Shown here: positions 9,876 through 19,686 of the stretch, piece after piece
How positions within the stretch are numbered: position 1 is the stretch's first letter
Layout of the letters: every line of letters starts with the position of its first letter
Assembly: GCA_026002815.1 (NCBI GenBank)
Contig: BPGB01000001.1
Location: 118,490 to 182,489, forward strand
Direction: 5' to 3'
Length of the DNA stretch: 64,000 bases
DNA from: Candidatus Woesearchaeota archaeon
Lineage (GTDB): Archaea; Nanobdellota; Nanobdellia; Woesearchaeales; UBA9642
Program-made: the position numbers and the translations under genes
The notes under the pieces: model-generated
Database searches by the model: none
Told to the model about the DNA's origin: nothing
What the model saw: only the letters and a program-made list of their open reading frames with translations

Positions 9876-10826
9876 ATGAAGCATAGCATAAAAATAACTT
9901 TAGTATTATTGTCTTTTTTTTTATTAACACAAGTTACTGGTCTTTGGTTAATTAGTAAAGACTCAGTTATAAAAATAGATGATAACGGTAAAATAATAGT
10001 AAGTCATGGTGATACTAGCATTGGGGAGAGACCTCAAACAGAAGGAGTCGGAAGCTTTTTATATTTAGTGATTGGAATTGCTGTTGGAACAATATTGGTT
10101 TTAATTCTTGTTAAATTTAAAAAGGCAAATATATGGAAGTATTGGTTCTTTATAGCTGTATGGATGGCATTGAGTGTTTCTATAGGAGTATTAGTTAAGG
10201 AGAAAATATTTTTTGATTATGATGTAGCTTTATTAATTGCACTGATTTTTACAATCTGGAAGATATGGAGGCCTAATGTAATAATACATAATCTTACAGA
10301 AGTTTTTGTTTACTCAGGAATAGCTGTTCTTTTAGTTCCGATATTTGATGTCTTTTGGGCAGTAATGTTATTGATTGCTATATCTTTATATGATATGTAT
10401 GCTGTTTGGAAATCGAAGCACATGGTTAAGATGGCAAAATTCCAGACTAAAAGCAATGTGTTTGCTGGTTTAATGATCCCTTACACGATGAAAGATGCAA
10501 AGATGCAGGCAGTAACAGAAAATTCTTCTGATGCAAAAGTTTCAAAGGCTACTTCTAAAGTTTCAAGAGCAAAGCCTAAGAATGCAATTCTTGGTGGCGG
10601 AGATGTTGTTTTTCCTCTTATACTTATCGGAGTTGTTATGGAGGATTTATTGCGTGAGGGATTAACTAAGTCTCAAGCATTTCTTCAGAGCTCGATAATG
10701 ATATTTACAACAACAATTGCACTCGCGTTATTGTTCTTTTTTGCTAAGAAAGATAGATTCTATCCAGCAATGCCATTCGTTACAGCAGGATGCTTAGTTG
10801 GTTGGTTTATTGTATGGCTGATTTAG
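9876..10826 (+). CDS. Presenilin / signal peptide peptidase-type intramembrane aspartyl protease (A22)
   Basis: YDMYAVWKSKHM (YD motif), LGGGDVVFPL (GxGD motif), C-terminal PAMPFV in place of PAL. Confidence 0.85.
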   Translation: MKHSIKITLVLLSFFLLTQVTGLWLISKDSVIKIDDNGKIIVSHGDTSIGERPQTEGVGSFLYLVIGIAVGTILVLILVKFKKANIWKYWFFIAVWMALSVSIGVLVKEKIFFDYDVALLIALIFTIWKIWRPNVIIHNLTEVFVYSGIAVLLVPIFDVFWAVMLLIAISLYDMYAVWKSKHMVKMAKFQTKSNVFAGLMIPYTMKDAKMQAVTENSSDAKVSKATSKVSRAKPKNAILGGGDVVFPLILIGVVMEDLLREGLTKSQAFLQSSIMIFTTTIALALLFFFAKKDRFYPAMPFVTAGCLVGWFIVWLI

Positions 10827-10867
10827 ACATTCGCAAAAATATTTATTACTTCTAAGTAATTACAAAA

Positions 10868-10883
10868 TCGAAAACTTTATAAA
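10868..10883 (+). promoter_or_regulatory. Archaeal TATA-like element upstream of 10914 gene
   Basis: aaactttataaatata about 30 nt before ATG. Confidence 0.5.
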
Positions 10884-10913
10884 TATAAGTATCTGATTAT
10901 TTTATAGTATAAA

Positions 10914-12311
10914 ATGAATCGAAAGGATATATCGGAACTTGAAGCTAAACTGATAAAAAATCAGCATATAAATTACAAACTAGCAAGGATTGTAGATCAA
11001 AAAACAGGCAATTTAATTAATGTTTATTCTATCATCGCAGCATATACTCAGTTACTTGACAATCCAGAAGCTTTCGGTTATAAAACATTAGAAGAGAAAG
11101 AGGAGCTAATTAAATATATTAAATCAAACCCTTTAAATAGTGATAAGATTCAAGATTTTAAAAACTATATTTCTGAAATTAGAACATTAGCAAACGATGT
11201 CCCAAGATTAAAAGAAGAATTAGAAGAAATAGCAAACATTTTGGATTTGGAAAAAGAAACAAAAATAAAAGAACTCATAAATATAATATATTCCGGTGAT
11301 TCAAAAAAGATAAGCGAGTATTCTATAAATGGCGGATTCAAGAAAAGTATTGAAATATTCGATGATTTATCAAAGAAGATCGACAATGCATATCTTGAAG
11401 CATTAAAAACAGCGGAATTCAATAATACAAAAAGCTTATTGATGAATATTAGTTCAGATCTATATGAATCGATTATTAGAGACATCTCTGAGGTGGAATT
11501 ATCAGATATAGAAAAGAATAATAAAATAAGCACCAACAAAGTTTATACTGCCAAGAGTGAATCAGGTCAATCATTTATAATAAAAATTACAAAGAACGAA
11601 AAAAAGGCAAAGATAGAATCAGCAGCAGGATATTATTTATCAAAACAAGAAAAATTAAAAGACATTATAGCACCATCAATATTTCCTGAACCACTACAAT
11701 TAGGAGATTATTACATAGTAATCCAGGATGAAATAAAAGATGAGAAATCTTATGATATATATCATTATATTGCAGCATTAGCAATGCTACACAGTCATGG
11801 AAACGACGCAATAAACGGAAGAATATTCGTGCCAGAATATGAGGCTAAAAACTTCGATGAAATAATAGAAGACATATCAAGAAAAGAAAGCACTCAATCA
11901 TACTTAAGACTTAAACAATATTATAAAGATGCATCGCAAGAATTGAAAGAGATGAACCATAAAGTGCTAATACATTCAGATGCAAAGAAAGACAATCTAT
12001 CACTAGGAAAAATACTCGACCTAGAACACTTGAAGATAGGGAATCCAGCAATAGATTTATCATTATATTTGATAGAATCTGGAATCGGAAGAGAACACTG
12101 GACACAATATGCACAAGTATATCTTGACATCGTTGGAAAAGAGACAGCAACACATTATACTATAGATGACACGAATAAATTAGTAAATGCAATGGAAAAA
12201 GCAGCAATACTTACAACATTAAAGGAATTGAGCGGATTATATTCCAGAGAAATGGGACGTAAAGAGCAGATGCAAGCAGAATTATTGAAGAATTATTTGA
12301 AGGTAGTGTAA
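10914..12311 (+). CDS. APH-like (aminoglycoside phosphotransferase/choline kinase fold) kinase with helical N-terminal domain
   Basis: KVLIHSDAKKDNLSLGKILDLEHLKIGNPAIDLSLYL = catalytic HxDxxxxN...xDxE pattern. Confidence 0.65.
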   Translation: MNRKDISELEAKLIKNQHINYKLARIVDQKTGNLINVYSIIAAYTQLLDNPEAFGYKTLEEKEELIKYIKSNPLNSDKIQDFKNYISEIRTLANDVPRLKEELEEIANILDLEKETKIKELINIIYSGDSKKISEYSINGGFKKSIEIFDDLSKKIDNAYLEALKTAEFNNTKSLLMNISSDLYESIIRDISEVELSDIEKNNKISTNKVYTAKSESGQSFIIKITKNEKKAKIESAAGYYLSKQEKLKDIIAPSIFPEPLQLGDYYIVIQDEIKDEKSYDIYHYIAALAMLHSHGNDAINGRIFVPEYEAKNFDEIIEDISRKESTQSYLRLKQYYKDASQELKEMNHKVLIHSDAKKDNLSLGKILDLEHLKIGNPAIDLSLYLIESGIGREHWTQYAQVYLDIVGKETATHYTIDDTNKLVNAMEKAAILTTLKELSGLYSREMGRKEQMQAELLKNYLKVV

Positions 12312-12442
12312 CAATTATAATAGATTGTCATCTATGCCACTTTCTTGTTGATATTATGTATCTTGTGCATTTAATCTAGAAAAGTATGTATTGAATCGGA
12401 TTAGTTCAAAAAGTCTATAAAAACAACAAATAATGTTGTGAG

Positions 12443-12590
12443 CTATGGCTCTACAATATATTCTACAATATATAATTCTGTGCGTTGCGCAGAAATTTTA
12501 ACAGAGCTAACGCTAGCTCCGAATTTAGTTTTAGTTGCCTTGAATGTTGATTCTACAATTTCTCTGCGATGATACCTTTTTGGTTGTTGA
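12443..12590 (-). pseudogene. C-terminal remnant of a DDE transposase
   Basis: Reverse-strand translation QQPKRYHRREIVESTFKATKTKFGASVSSVKISAQRTELYIVEYIVEP*: transposase (DDE_Tnp_1/IS5-like) YHRREIVESTF..K.KFG...R.A.Q..EL signature, no start and no upstream domain. Confidence 0.65.
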
Positions 12591-12662
12591 TTTTTTTATG
12601 AATATATTTATAAATTATTTTTTATATCAAAAAATAAATATACTTTTTTTTATCAATAATTA

Positions 12663-13523
12663 TCATACCAGCACTCCTACTATTCTTGATGATAGGCTGA
12701 ATATGTTGTCTGTTATGACTGCTGTATTGTCGCCGTGTTTGCTTGATTGTTTTCTTTTTTGTGATAATTGTTCGTTCATGTTTATTGCTAATTCTAGGTT
12801 TTTTGTTGTTAGGCTTTTTTTTAGTTCGTTTAAATCATTTATTAGTCCTTGTAGGAATGTTGCTGTTTCTTTTTTTATTGTTTTTTGTGATTCTATTGTA
12901 TAGTTGAAGTTTCCGCATATTTTTTCTAGTAGGAATACTATTGTGTAATATTCGTATGATTTGTCTCCTTCGTATCTTTTTAGTGCTATTGCTCTTTGTG
13001 CGTAATCTCGTTGTTTTAGTATTGATTTTTTAAGTTCTGCTTGTTCTTTTTGTTCTTTGCTTTTTTTCTGTAGTATGTCTAGTGATAATTGGCAGAAGTA
13101 TGTTGTTGTGTTGAATAGTTTGTTTATTACTGCTCCTGTATCTTCGTAGTCTTTGCTTAGGATGTTTTTTATTATTGTTGTTTTCTCTGTTTGTTCTGAG
13201 ATGATTAATCCTAGGAATGAATCTATTATTGTTTGTATTGTTGATGATGGTATGTCTTTTTCTTGTTCTTCTAATATTATCGTGTCGTATCCTCTTTTAT
13301 ATGCTGATGATATTAGTGTTCTTATTCTTGATTCTGTTTCTTGTTTTAATTTTATTGTTATTTCTCTTTTTATGCTTTGTGTTGTTGGTGTAATTATTAG
13401 TCCTTGATCTGTGTCTTTTATATCTAATTCGTCTTTTTCTTTTATTTTGTTTGTGATTATCCATTCTTTTGGTAGGTATATTGTGTATCCTCCTGCTCCT
13501 TGTTTGATTACTCTTCTTTTCAT
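12663..13523 (-). CDS. AbrB/SpoVT-type DNA-binding domain fused to PhoU-like helical domain
   Basis: N-terminus MKRRVIKQGAGGYTIYLPKEWIITNKIKEKDELDI (swapped-hairpin AbrB), then long helical PhoU-like region. Confidence 0.75.
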   Translation of the reverse strand: MKRRVIKQGAGGYTIYLPKEWIITNKIKEKDELDIKDTDQGLIITPTTQSIKREITIKLKQETESRIRTLISSAYKRGYDTIILEEQEKDIPSSTIQTIIDSFLGLIISEQTEKTTIIKNILSKDYEDTGAVINKLFNTTTYFCQLSLDILQKKSKEQKEQAELKKSILKQRDYAQRAIALKRYEGDKSYEYYTIVFLLEKICGNFNYTIESQKTIKKETATFLQGLINDLNELKKSLTTKNLELAINMNEQLSQKRKQSSKHGDNTAVITDNIFSLSSRIVGVLV

Positions 13524-13592
13524 ATTCGTTCCCTTGTCTTTTGTATTATGTGAGGTAGTATAAAAATCTATCGATTTAATATTATTAATATC

Positions 13593-13616
13593 ATTGATAT
13601 CAATAAAATATAAATA
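13593..13616. promoter_or_regulatory. Perfect palindrome attgatatcaat next to TATA-like aaatataaata in divergent intergenic region
   Basis: 12-bp palindrome 13593-13604, TATA-like 13606-13616, upstream of first gene of receiver array. Confidence 0.4.
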
Positions 13617-13646
13617 CTATATAACTAACTACTAAATAGTGGCATC

Positions 13647-13760
13647 ATGGAGGCGAGTCCAATGGACATAAGAGAAATCGAAGAACTTTATGTCAAGACT
13701 TGTAAGCCAGCATATGTGCATATCAAGAAGGAATCAACACTCGAAAAGTTAATCGCATAA
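13647..13760 (+). CDS. Short ORF (37 aa) heading the array: MEASPMDIREIEELYVKTCKPAYVHIKKESTLEKLIA
   Basis: Not in ORF track; TATA-like ~30 nt upstream, co-directional, internal ATG at 13662 preceded by GGAGG. Confidence 0.4.
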   Translation: MEASPMDIREIEELYVKTCKPAYVHIKKESTLEKLIA

Positions 13761-13781
13761 AAAAAGAGAGAGGGGTACAAA

Positions 13782-14342
13782 ATGAATGGAACATCTATGG
13801 ATCTTAAATCGTTAGCCAATACATTAAAGAAGGAAGGACTTGAAGAAAAGATAATTGACTATCTAGCCCCAGATTTTGATTGGAGCTATAACAGAAAAAT
13901 TCTTGATTCTTTAGGATATATTAGTGGAGATTATATCGTAGCAATAAGAAATTATGAACATGAAGATCGTAGAAAATATAGTATGTTAGTACAAGTTAGA
14001 TTGTATGATAAGAAAAAAAATAAAGAAACTACTTTAGAGAGTGAACCGGTACGCACAGACTATTATTTTACTGATGAAGGATTCTATGACGATACAACGA
14101 GTTGGGGAGAATCCGTATCAAGATATTATTGTATAGATTATTTTTGTCAAAATCAAATATCAAAGGAAAAAATTCATTATATAAAAAACATCCGGGAATC
14201 AGAAGGAATTCTGCGTTTTGATATTACTAATTATCACGGTGATAAAAAATATGCGACATACGCTGTTCATCTAGATTTTGGAGCTATAAAGAAAGAGGAA
14301 TATAATAAAGAAATGGAAATATTCACTAAAAAAAGAGCATAA
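13782..14342 (+). CDS. Hypothetical protein (186 aa)
   Basis: Intact ORF, co-directional, short gaps to neighbours. Confidence 0.7.
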   Translation: MNGTSMDLKSLANTLKKEGLEEKIIDYLAPDFDWSYNRKILDSLGYISGDYIVAIRNYEHEDRRKYSMLVQVRLYDKKKNKETTLESEPVRTDYYFTDEGFYDDTTSWGESVSRYYCIDYFCQNQISKEKIHYIKNIRESEGILRFDITNYHGDKKYATYAVHLDFGAIKKEEYNKEMEIFTKKRA

Positions 14343-14348
14343 CGGAGG

Positions 14349-14879
14349 ATGATGAAAATGGGGTTGACTAACACAATAGAACAAAGAATTGTATCAGAAA
14401 AGGAATATCTTACAGATTGGCTTATTGAATATTTTACAAAAGACTTAGCATCTCCACAAATAGGTGCTTTATCAAGATATTATTTTCCAGAACTAGTTTC
14501 TGAAAGGGCTGCAAAAATAGCAGATTTCTACGCAGAATATATTATGCCCTATACTAAATCAGTAGAATTAAGTAAATATGCAAAACATATTGAGGAAAGA
14601 TTAAAAGATATGCATAAAGAATACACCTCTTCATCAATAATGCAGCACTTATACATAGGATTAGGACATACTTCGAAAACACTAGAAGAACGAGAGCGTG
14701 CATGGGATTTTAGACAACCAATACATAATTGTCTAGATAACATTATTCATACACGTTCCTATTTAACAGGAAGTCCTGATGGCAAATATGCAACAGAAGA
14801 GAAGAGGCAAGCAGTAGGGGAATTATTAGAACCATACCTGCAAAAGAGACGATTGGAGATGTATTATGAATCATTATAA
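14349..14879 (+). CDS. Hypothetical helical protein (176 aa)
   Basis: Intact ORF with SD aacggagg upstream. Confidence 0.7.
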   Translation: MMKMGLTNTIEQRIVSEKEYLTDWLIEYFTKDLASPQIGALSRYYFPELVSERAAKIADFYAEYIMPYTKSVELSKYAKHIEERLKDMHKEYTSSSIMQHLYIGLGHTSKTLEERERAWDFRQPIHNCLDNIIHTRSYLTGSPDGKYATEEKRQAVGELLEPYLQKRRLEMYYESL

Positions 14880-14894
14880 TAAAAAGGGTACAAA

Positions 14895-15476
14895 ATGAAG
14901 GCGAAAAGTATCATTAATAAAATTCTAAATAGAAAAGGTATGAATAGTTGGTGGCATAATTATAGGAGAGGAGATATTGATAAAAAAATTTCTTATTTAG
15001 ATAATATTTTAGAAAGAGAATCATTGCTTAAGGAGGAAACCAGAAAAGCAGTGTACGAAGTATTAGGAGATCTTGCGTTTTGTTATGATAATGTGCAGTG
15101 GGATAAACCCGGTATGACATATCCTGCTCTTGCAGAAGAATACTACAAAAGAGCTGGACTAGAAGATAAAATTGTCGATATGCACAAAAAAATTAAGAAA
15201 TTTAATGAAGAAGGAGACATGTATCTAAAAGAATATCTCAATCGAGGCGGTTCTAAAGGTTATGGTTTTAGTGGACATTGTGATGATTTAATATCTGCAT
15301 TAGGCCGTTATAGGGCAGCAGGTAATAAAGAGGCAATAAGAAGAATAGCATATATCGATTTGAGAGATGAAAGAGAAGATTGTGCAAGAGAAGAGCTTGA
15401 AGAGATTAGTAAGGCATTTGATTTTGAATCAAAATATCTTGCCTCACTGAAAAAAAGATCAAAAGAGGCAAAATAG
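14895..15476 (+). CDS. Hypothetical helical-repeat-like protein (193 aa)
   Basis: Intact ORF in array. Confidence 0.7.
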   Translation: MKAKSIINKILNRKGMNSWWHNYRRGDIDKKISYLDNILERESLLKEETRKAVYEVLGDLAFCYDNVQWDKPGMTYPALAEEYYKRAGLEDKIVDMHKKIKKFNEEGDMYLKEYLNRGGSKGYGFSGHCDDLISALGRYRAAGNKEAIRRIAYIDLRDEREDCAREELEEISKAFDFESKYLASLKKRSKEAK

Positions 15477-15486
15477 GTGAATCAAC

Positions 15487-15936
15487 ATGAGCATAGATGT
15501 AATCGTTGAAAATTCAGCATCAAAGAAAATCCTTATTGTTGATGATGCATTGTCAAATGAGGATTTCAAGGCGTCAATAGATGTGACTATAGGAAAATAT
15601 TGTAAACAGCACGGATATCAACTGGACATTGTGACATCAGAGCGTGATGCATTAGCGAAGATAGCACAATCGACTTATGATATTATTTTTACTGATGGTT
15701 CGTTATTTTTGAATCATGGTAATCCAGATTATTCAAGCGGTGTACGTGTTGCTAAGGCAGCAAAGGAATCAAAAGCATATGTTGTAGGAATATCAAGTCA
15801 ACCAAAAGTTTTTGGTGAGTTAGCAAAGAATTATCTGGATATAAATTATAAGAAGCCATTTAGCATAATGACGCTAATCAAGATAATAGAAGAAAAACCA
15901 TCAAAAGAAGAATTTGAAAAATATGATTCAAGATAA
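15487..15936 (+). CDS. Stand-alone receiver (CheY-like) domain protein, copy A1
   Basis: KKILIVDDALSNED...YDIIFTDGSLF...YVVGISSQ...NYKKPFS: acidic pair, phospho-Asp, S/T and K of receiver domains. Confidence 0.8.
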   Translation: MSIDVIVENSASKKILIVDDALSNEDFKASIDVTIGKYCKQHGYQLDIVTSERDALAKIAQSTYDIIFTDGSLFLNHGNPDYSSGVRVAKAAKESKAYVVGISSQPKVFGELAKNYLDINYKKPFSIMTLIKIIEEKPSKEEFEKYDSR

Positions 15937-15950
15937 TAAGGTGAATTAAC

Positions 15951-17189
15951 ATGAAATCAAAAACAATTGATGTATTATTTGTTGAGGATAAACCAAAACA
16001 AGTTGCTGCGGTTAAGCAAATAAAGAATGAATTAGAAAAAAAGTATGGTATATCGATAGATTTTGCAGAGACCTATGTAGATTATGAATCAAAAACAAAA
16101 GATAAGAATTATGATATTGTAATGACTGATTTATTTATCCCGTATTCTGATGGATCGGAAAGTTCTTCGAAGGGATTAGAATTATATAAGAACCTGTTTG
16201 ATGAAATAAAGACAGGAATAAGACGAAGAGATGGAAGCATACAACAGGCACTAAGTGATGAATCAGATTCAATGAGTGGAATGAGAGAGTTATATAATTC
16301 TGATAAGAAAAAGAAAAACACTTTAGATGTAAAATCATTCGAAACTATGCGTGCAAGCGGTACTCTTGGAAATTATGTTGATGGAGATAGTATCGAAATT
16401 GCATTATACAAATATGATGCATATAATATAGAACGTGATGAAAAACTTATGGCTGCTATTATCAAACCAAAAAAACTTAAAAAAGAAAAATCATTACATG
16501 AAACAATATACAGACTTATTAAAAGTGGTGATTCTGAAGTTTTATCTAAACTTCCAGTGCCCGGAGCAACTGCACCATTTGGAGTAAAAATTTTCCTTAA
16601 GGAATACTTTGAAAAAGACCGTGTAGTAAAAATGGTTACTGATGACCATGCTCATGGTACGCAAGGCTCGCCCTTTATGATGTATTTGCAGCATAAAGGT
16701 CTTGCAGAGTATGGACGCATGCCATTTGTAAATCTTGATGGTTTTGATTTAAGATTGACAACCGACGCAGAAAAACCACAATCCCCTGAAGGTATTGAAG
16801 AAATTGTTGTTGAAGCATTATTCATGCATAAATTGAAGGGGATAAGTGATGAGCAGTTTATTGCTGCAAATGTCGCAAAAAATTATCTCAATAAGTTAGG
16901 ATTTTCAGTAAAAGATATCTACTCAGGAAAACAGGATATTTCTGAGCAAGCACTTAAAAAGCATATTTTAGAAAGACTTCAGAAAGATTATGATAGAATT
17001 AAGGCCAAGTATCCGGATAAGGATTGGCATATAGAATATCTAAAACAAAAAAATGATTTAGAAGCAGGAAAGATAAGCATCTACAACTTTTCAGAAGGAT
17101 CATTTACAGAAAAGAAATACCTAATAGCAGACAAAATTAAAGACATAAAAAAGGGGCTTGAAATCATAAAAGAAAAAATCTACAAATAA
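15951..17189 (+). CDS. Large receiver-like protein (412 aa) with uncharacterised C-terminal region
   Basis: TIDVLFVEDKPKQ...YDIVMTDLFIPYSDG = N-terminal receiver; later VKMVTDDHAHGTQGSPFMMYLQHKG. Confidence 0.65.
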   Translation: MKSKTIDVLFVEDKPKQVAAVKQIKNELEKKYGISIDFAETYVDYESKTKDKNYDIVMTDLFIPYSDGSESSSKGLELYKNLFDEIKTGIRRRDGSIQQALSDESDSMSGMRELYNSDKKKKNTLDVKSFETMRASGTLGNYVDGDSIEIALYKYDAYNIERDEKLMAAIIKPKKLKKEKSLHETIYRLIKSGDSEVLSKLPVPGATAPFGVKIFLKEYFEKDRVVKMVTDDHAHGTQGSPFMMYLQHKGLAEYGRMPFVNLDGFDLRLTTDAEKPQSPEGIEEIVVEALFMHKLKGISDEQFIAANVAKNYLNKLGFSVKDIYSGKQDISEQALKKHILERLQKDYDRIKAKYPDKDWHIEYLKQKNDLEAGKISIYNFSEGSFTEKKYLIADKIKDIKKGLEIIKEKIYK

Positions 17190-17224
17190 AAAAATAAGTG
17201 AAAAAACAAAAAAGGTGAATAAAC

Positions 17225-17659
17225 GTGAGCATAACTGACAAAATAAAGGAATCATACAATAGGGCAAAAGTAAGAATCAAGCATCCATCATTAATCGCGG
17301 CAAAAGGACTTGAATCAATACTAGGATTTACAGCGCCAATTGCAGGAGTGCTTACAATAGGCGCAGACCCATCTTACAGTGTGCCAGAAAAAATACTATA
17401 TGGTCCAATACAAGTAAGCAAAGGAATCTATGAAACCATATTTGCTTACATATCTAATACTGGAGTAAGGGACTACGTAAATGGAATATTCGGAGAAATT
17501 TTCAAGCTTATAGGAAACGCTGCACAAAACGTAGCAGAAAAACCAGGAGAAACTCTGGCAACAATCATAGGAGCATACGCTCTCGGAAAAATGGCTCAAT
17601 ACATAACAAAATTAGTCAGAGAATCAAAAGAAGACAAATACTTAGCACAAATGAAATGA
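17225..17659 (+). CDS. Hypothetical protein with amphipathic/hydrophobic segments (144 aa)
   Basis: Intact ORF, SD aggtga; GTG-to-ATG context checked. Confidence 0.65.
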   Translation: MSITDKIKESYNRAKVRIKHPSLIAAKGLESILGFTAPIAGVLTIGADPSYSVPEKILYGPIQVSKGIYETIFAYISNTGVRDYVNGIFGEIFKLIGNAAQNVAEKPGETLATIIGAYALGKMAQYITKLVRESKEDKYLAQMK

Positions 17660-17670
17660 GGTGAAACAAA

Positions 17671-18069
17671 ATGAGCATAGAGAATATTACACAAGGAATT
17701 GATGATAAAGTGAAGGAAATAGAAGAAAAAGTACATTCTATGGAGAAAGAATTGTTAGAATTATATAAACAGTATAGTAAAAGCATTTCACGTTATGTTA
17801 AGGTCGTTGAAGGAAAGACTGTATATGCCCTACAACCCACACCTTCAGAATTACCAACATATAAACTATCTTATAAAAAGAAAACTGGTTTGCTTAGCTC
17901 AGTGTCTGGAGATGCATTAATTAGTAGAGAATATACGATGTATTATGGTTGGACTCCTTTGAGTCCATCATATATCACGGCATTAAAGAAATTAAAAGAT
18001 GAGATGATTAAAAGAATAGATCATAAGAAAAAGGAACTTGATGACCTAGAAAAGAAACTAATAGAATAG
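17671..18069 (+). CDS. Coiled-coil hypothetical protein (132 aa)
   Basis: IDDKVKEIEEKVHSMEKELLELY ... KKKELDDLEKKLIE. Confidence 0.65.
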   Translation: MSIENITQGIDDKVKEIEEKVHSMEKELLELYKQYSKSISRYVKVVEGKTVYALQPTPSELPTYKLSYKKKTGLLSSVSGDALISREYTMYYGWTPLSPSYITALKKLKDEMIKRIDHKKKELDDLEKKLIE

Positions 18070-18078
18070 GTGATCAAA

Positions 18079-18645
18079 ATGAGCATCGATGAAAAACTTT
18101 CGGAACTTGAAATCAGGAGAATATTAGTTGTTGATGACAGGGTTGAGAATGTTCTTGCTGCAAAGCAGGCATTTTCGAAGTATTCACTTGTATCAATTGA
18201 TTATGCTGCAAGTGCATCTGAAGCAGTAACGATGATGGAAAATGCATTCAAGGAGGGTAAGAAGTATGATTTAGTCATCTCAGATATGGAAATGGAAACA
18301 AAAACTTCTGGATTAGATGTGGTTAAGCAGGCAATTGTGCAACTCTCTTATGCAACAATTGCAACAGGAATAAACTATGATAGGTCAAAACATGAAGCGC
18401 ACGGCGCAACAACTACAATATTACCAACAGGATCGTCAATAAAAGGTAAAAAGGAAGAGCCAGAAGTATGGGACTTCGTGCTTGATGAAAGCATTAAATA
18501 TGTACGATCAGTAAAAGGAATCGACCCTGTAAACAGTCTAAAACACGATTCGCATGTAAGAATATCAATAGAAGGATTCACAAAATATGTAGGGAAACTT
18601 CCTGATTTTATTGCTGAACAAATCCTCGAACGATACAAGAGGTGA
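18079..18645 (+). CDS. Stand-alone receiver-like protein, copy B1
   Basis: RRILVVDDRVENVLAAKQAF...YDLVISDMEMETKTSGLDVV; start at MSIDEKL (SD aggtgat) inside the 18070 ORF. Confidence 0.8.
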   Translation: MSIDEKLSELEIRRILVVDDRVENVLAAKQAFSKYSLVSIDYAASASEAVTMMENAFKEGKKYDLVISDMEMETKTSGLDVVKQAIVQLSYATIATGINYDRSKHEAHGATTTILPTGSSIKGKKEEPEVWDFVLDESIKYVRSVKGIDPVNSLKHDSHVRISIEGFTKYVGKLPDFIAEQILERYKR

Positions 18646-18651
18646 ATAAAC

Positions 18652-19101
18652 ATGACCATAGATGCAATCGTTGAAAATTCAGCAGCAAAGAAAATCCTTA
18701 TTGTTGATGATGCATTGTCAAATGAGGATTTCAAGGCGTCAATAGATGTGACTATAGGAAAATATTGTACACAGCACGGATATCAACTGGACATTGTGAC
18801 ATCAGAGCGTGATGCATTATCGAAGATAGCACAATCAACTTATGATATCGTTTTTACCGATGGTTCGTTATTTTCAAATCATGGTAATCCAGATTATTCT
18901 AGTGGTGTACATGTTGCTAAGGCAGCAAAGGAATCAAAAGCATATGTTGTAGGAATATCCAGTCAACCAAAAGTTTTTGGTGAGTTAGCAAAGGATTATT
19001 TAGATATAAATTATAAGAAGCCATTTAGCATAATGACGCTAATCAAGATAATAGAAGAAAAACCATCAAAAGAAGAATTTGAAAAATATGATTCAAGATA
19101 A
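18652..19101 (+). CDS. Stand-alone receiver domain protein, copy A2 (near-identical to A1)
   Basis: Only about ten residue differences from 15487-15936. Confidence 0.8.
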   Translation: MTIDAIVENSAAKKILIVDDALSNEDFKASIDVTIGKYCTQHGYQLDIVTSERDALSKIAQSTYDIVFTDGSLFSNHGNPDYSSGVHVAKAAKESKAYVVGISSQPKVFGELAKDYLDINYKKPFSIMTLIKIIEEKPSKEEFEKYDSR

Positions 19102-19113
19102 TAAGGTGAAACA

Positions 19114-19680
19114 ATGACTCTTGAACAAAAGCTTACTGATTTAGAAATCAAGAGAATCCTTGTAGTTGATGACAGGATTGAGAATGTTCTTGCTGCAAAG
19201 CAGGCATTTTCGAAGTATTCACTTGCATCAATTGATTATGCTGCAAGTGCATCTGAAGCAGTAACGATGATGGAAACTGCATTCAAGGAGGGCAAGAAGT
19301 ATGATTTAGTCATCTCAGATATGGAAATGGAAACAAAAACTTCTGGATTAGATGTGGTTAAGCAAGCAATCGTGCAACTCTCTTATGCAACAATTGCAAC
19401 AGGAATAAACTATGATAGGTCAAAACATGAAGCGCATGGAGCAACAACTACAATATTACCAACAGGATCGTCAATAAAAGGTAAAAAAGAATAGCCAGAA
19501 GTATGGGACTTCGTGCTTGATGAAAGCCTGAAATATGTACGATCAGTAAAAGGAATCGATCCTGTAAAAAGTCTACAATACGATTCGCATGTAAGAAGAT
19601 CAATTGAAAGATTCACAAAATATGTAGGGAAACTTCCTGATTTTATTGCTGAACAAATACTTGAACGATACAAAAGGTGA
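19114..19680 (+). pseudogene. Receiver-like copy B2 interrupted by in-frame TAG at 19492-19494
   Basis: Same frame continues PEVWDFVLDESLKYVRSVKGIDPV...YVGKLPDFIAEQILERYKR* as in B1; GAG in B1 is TAG here. Confidence 0.8.
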
Positions 19681-19686
19681 ATGAAA

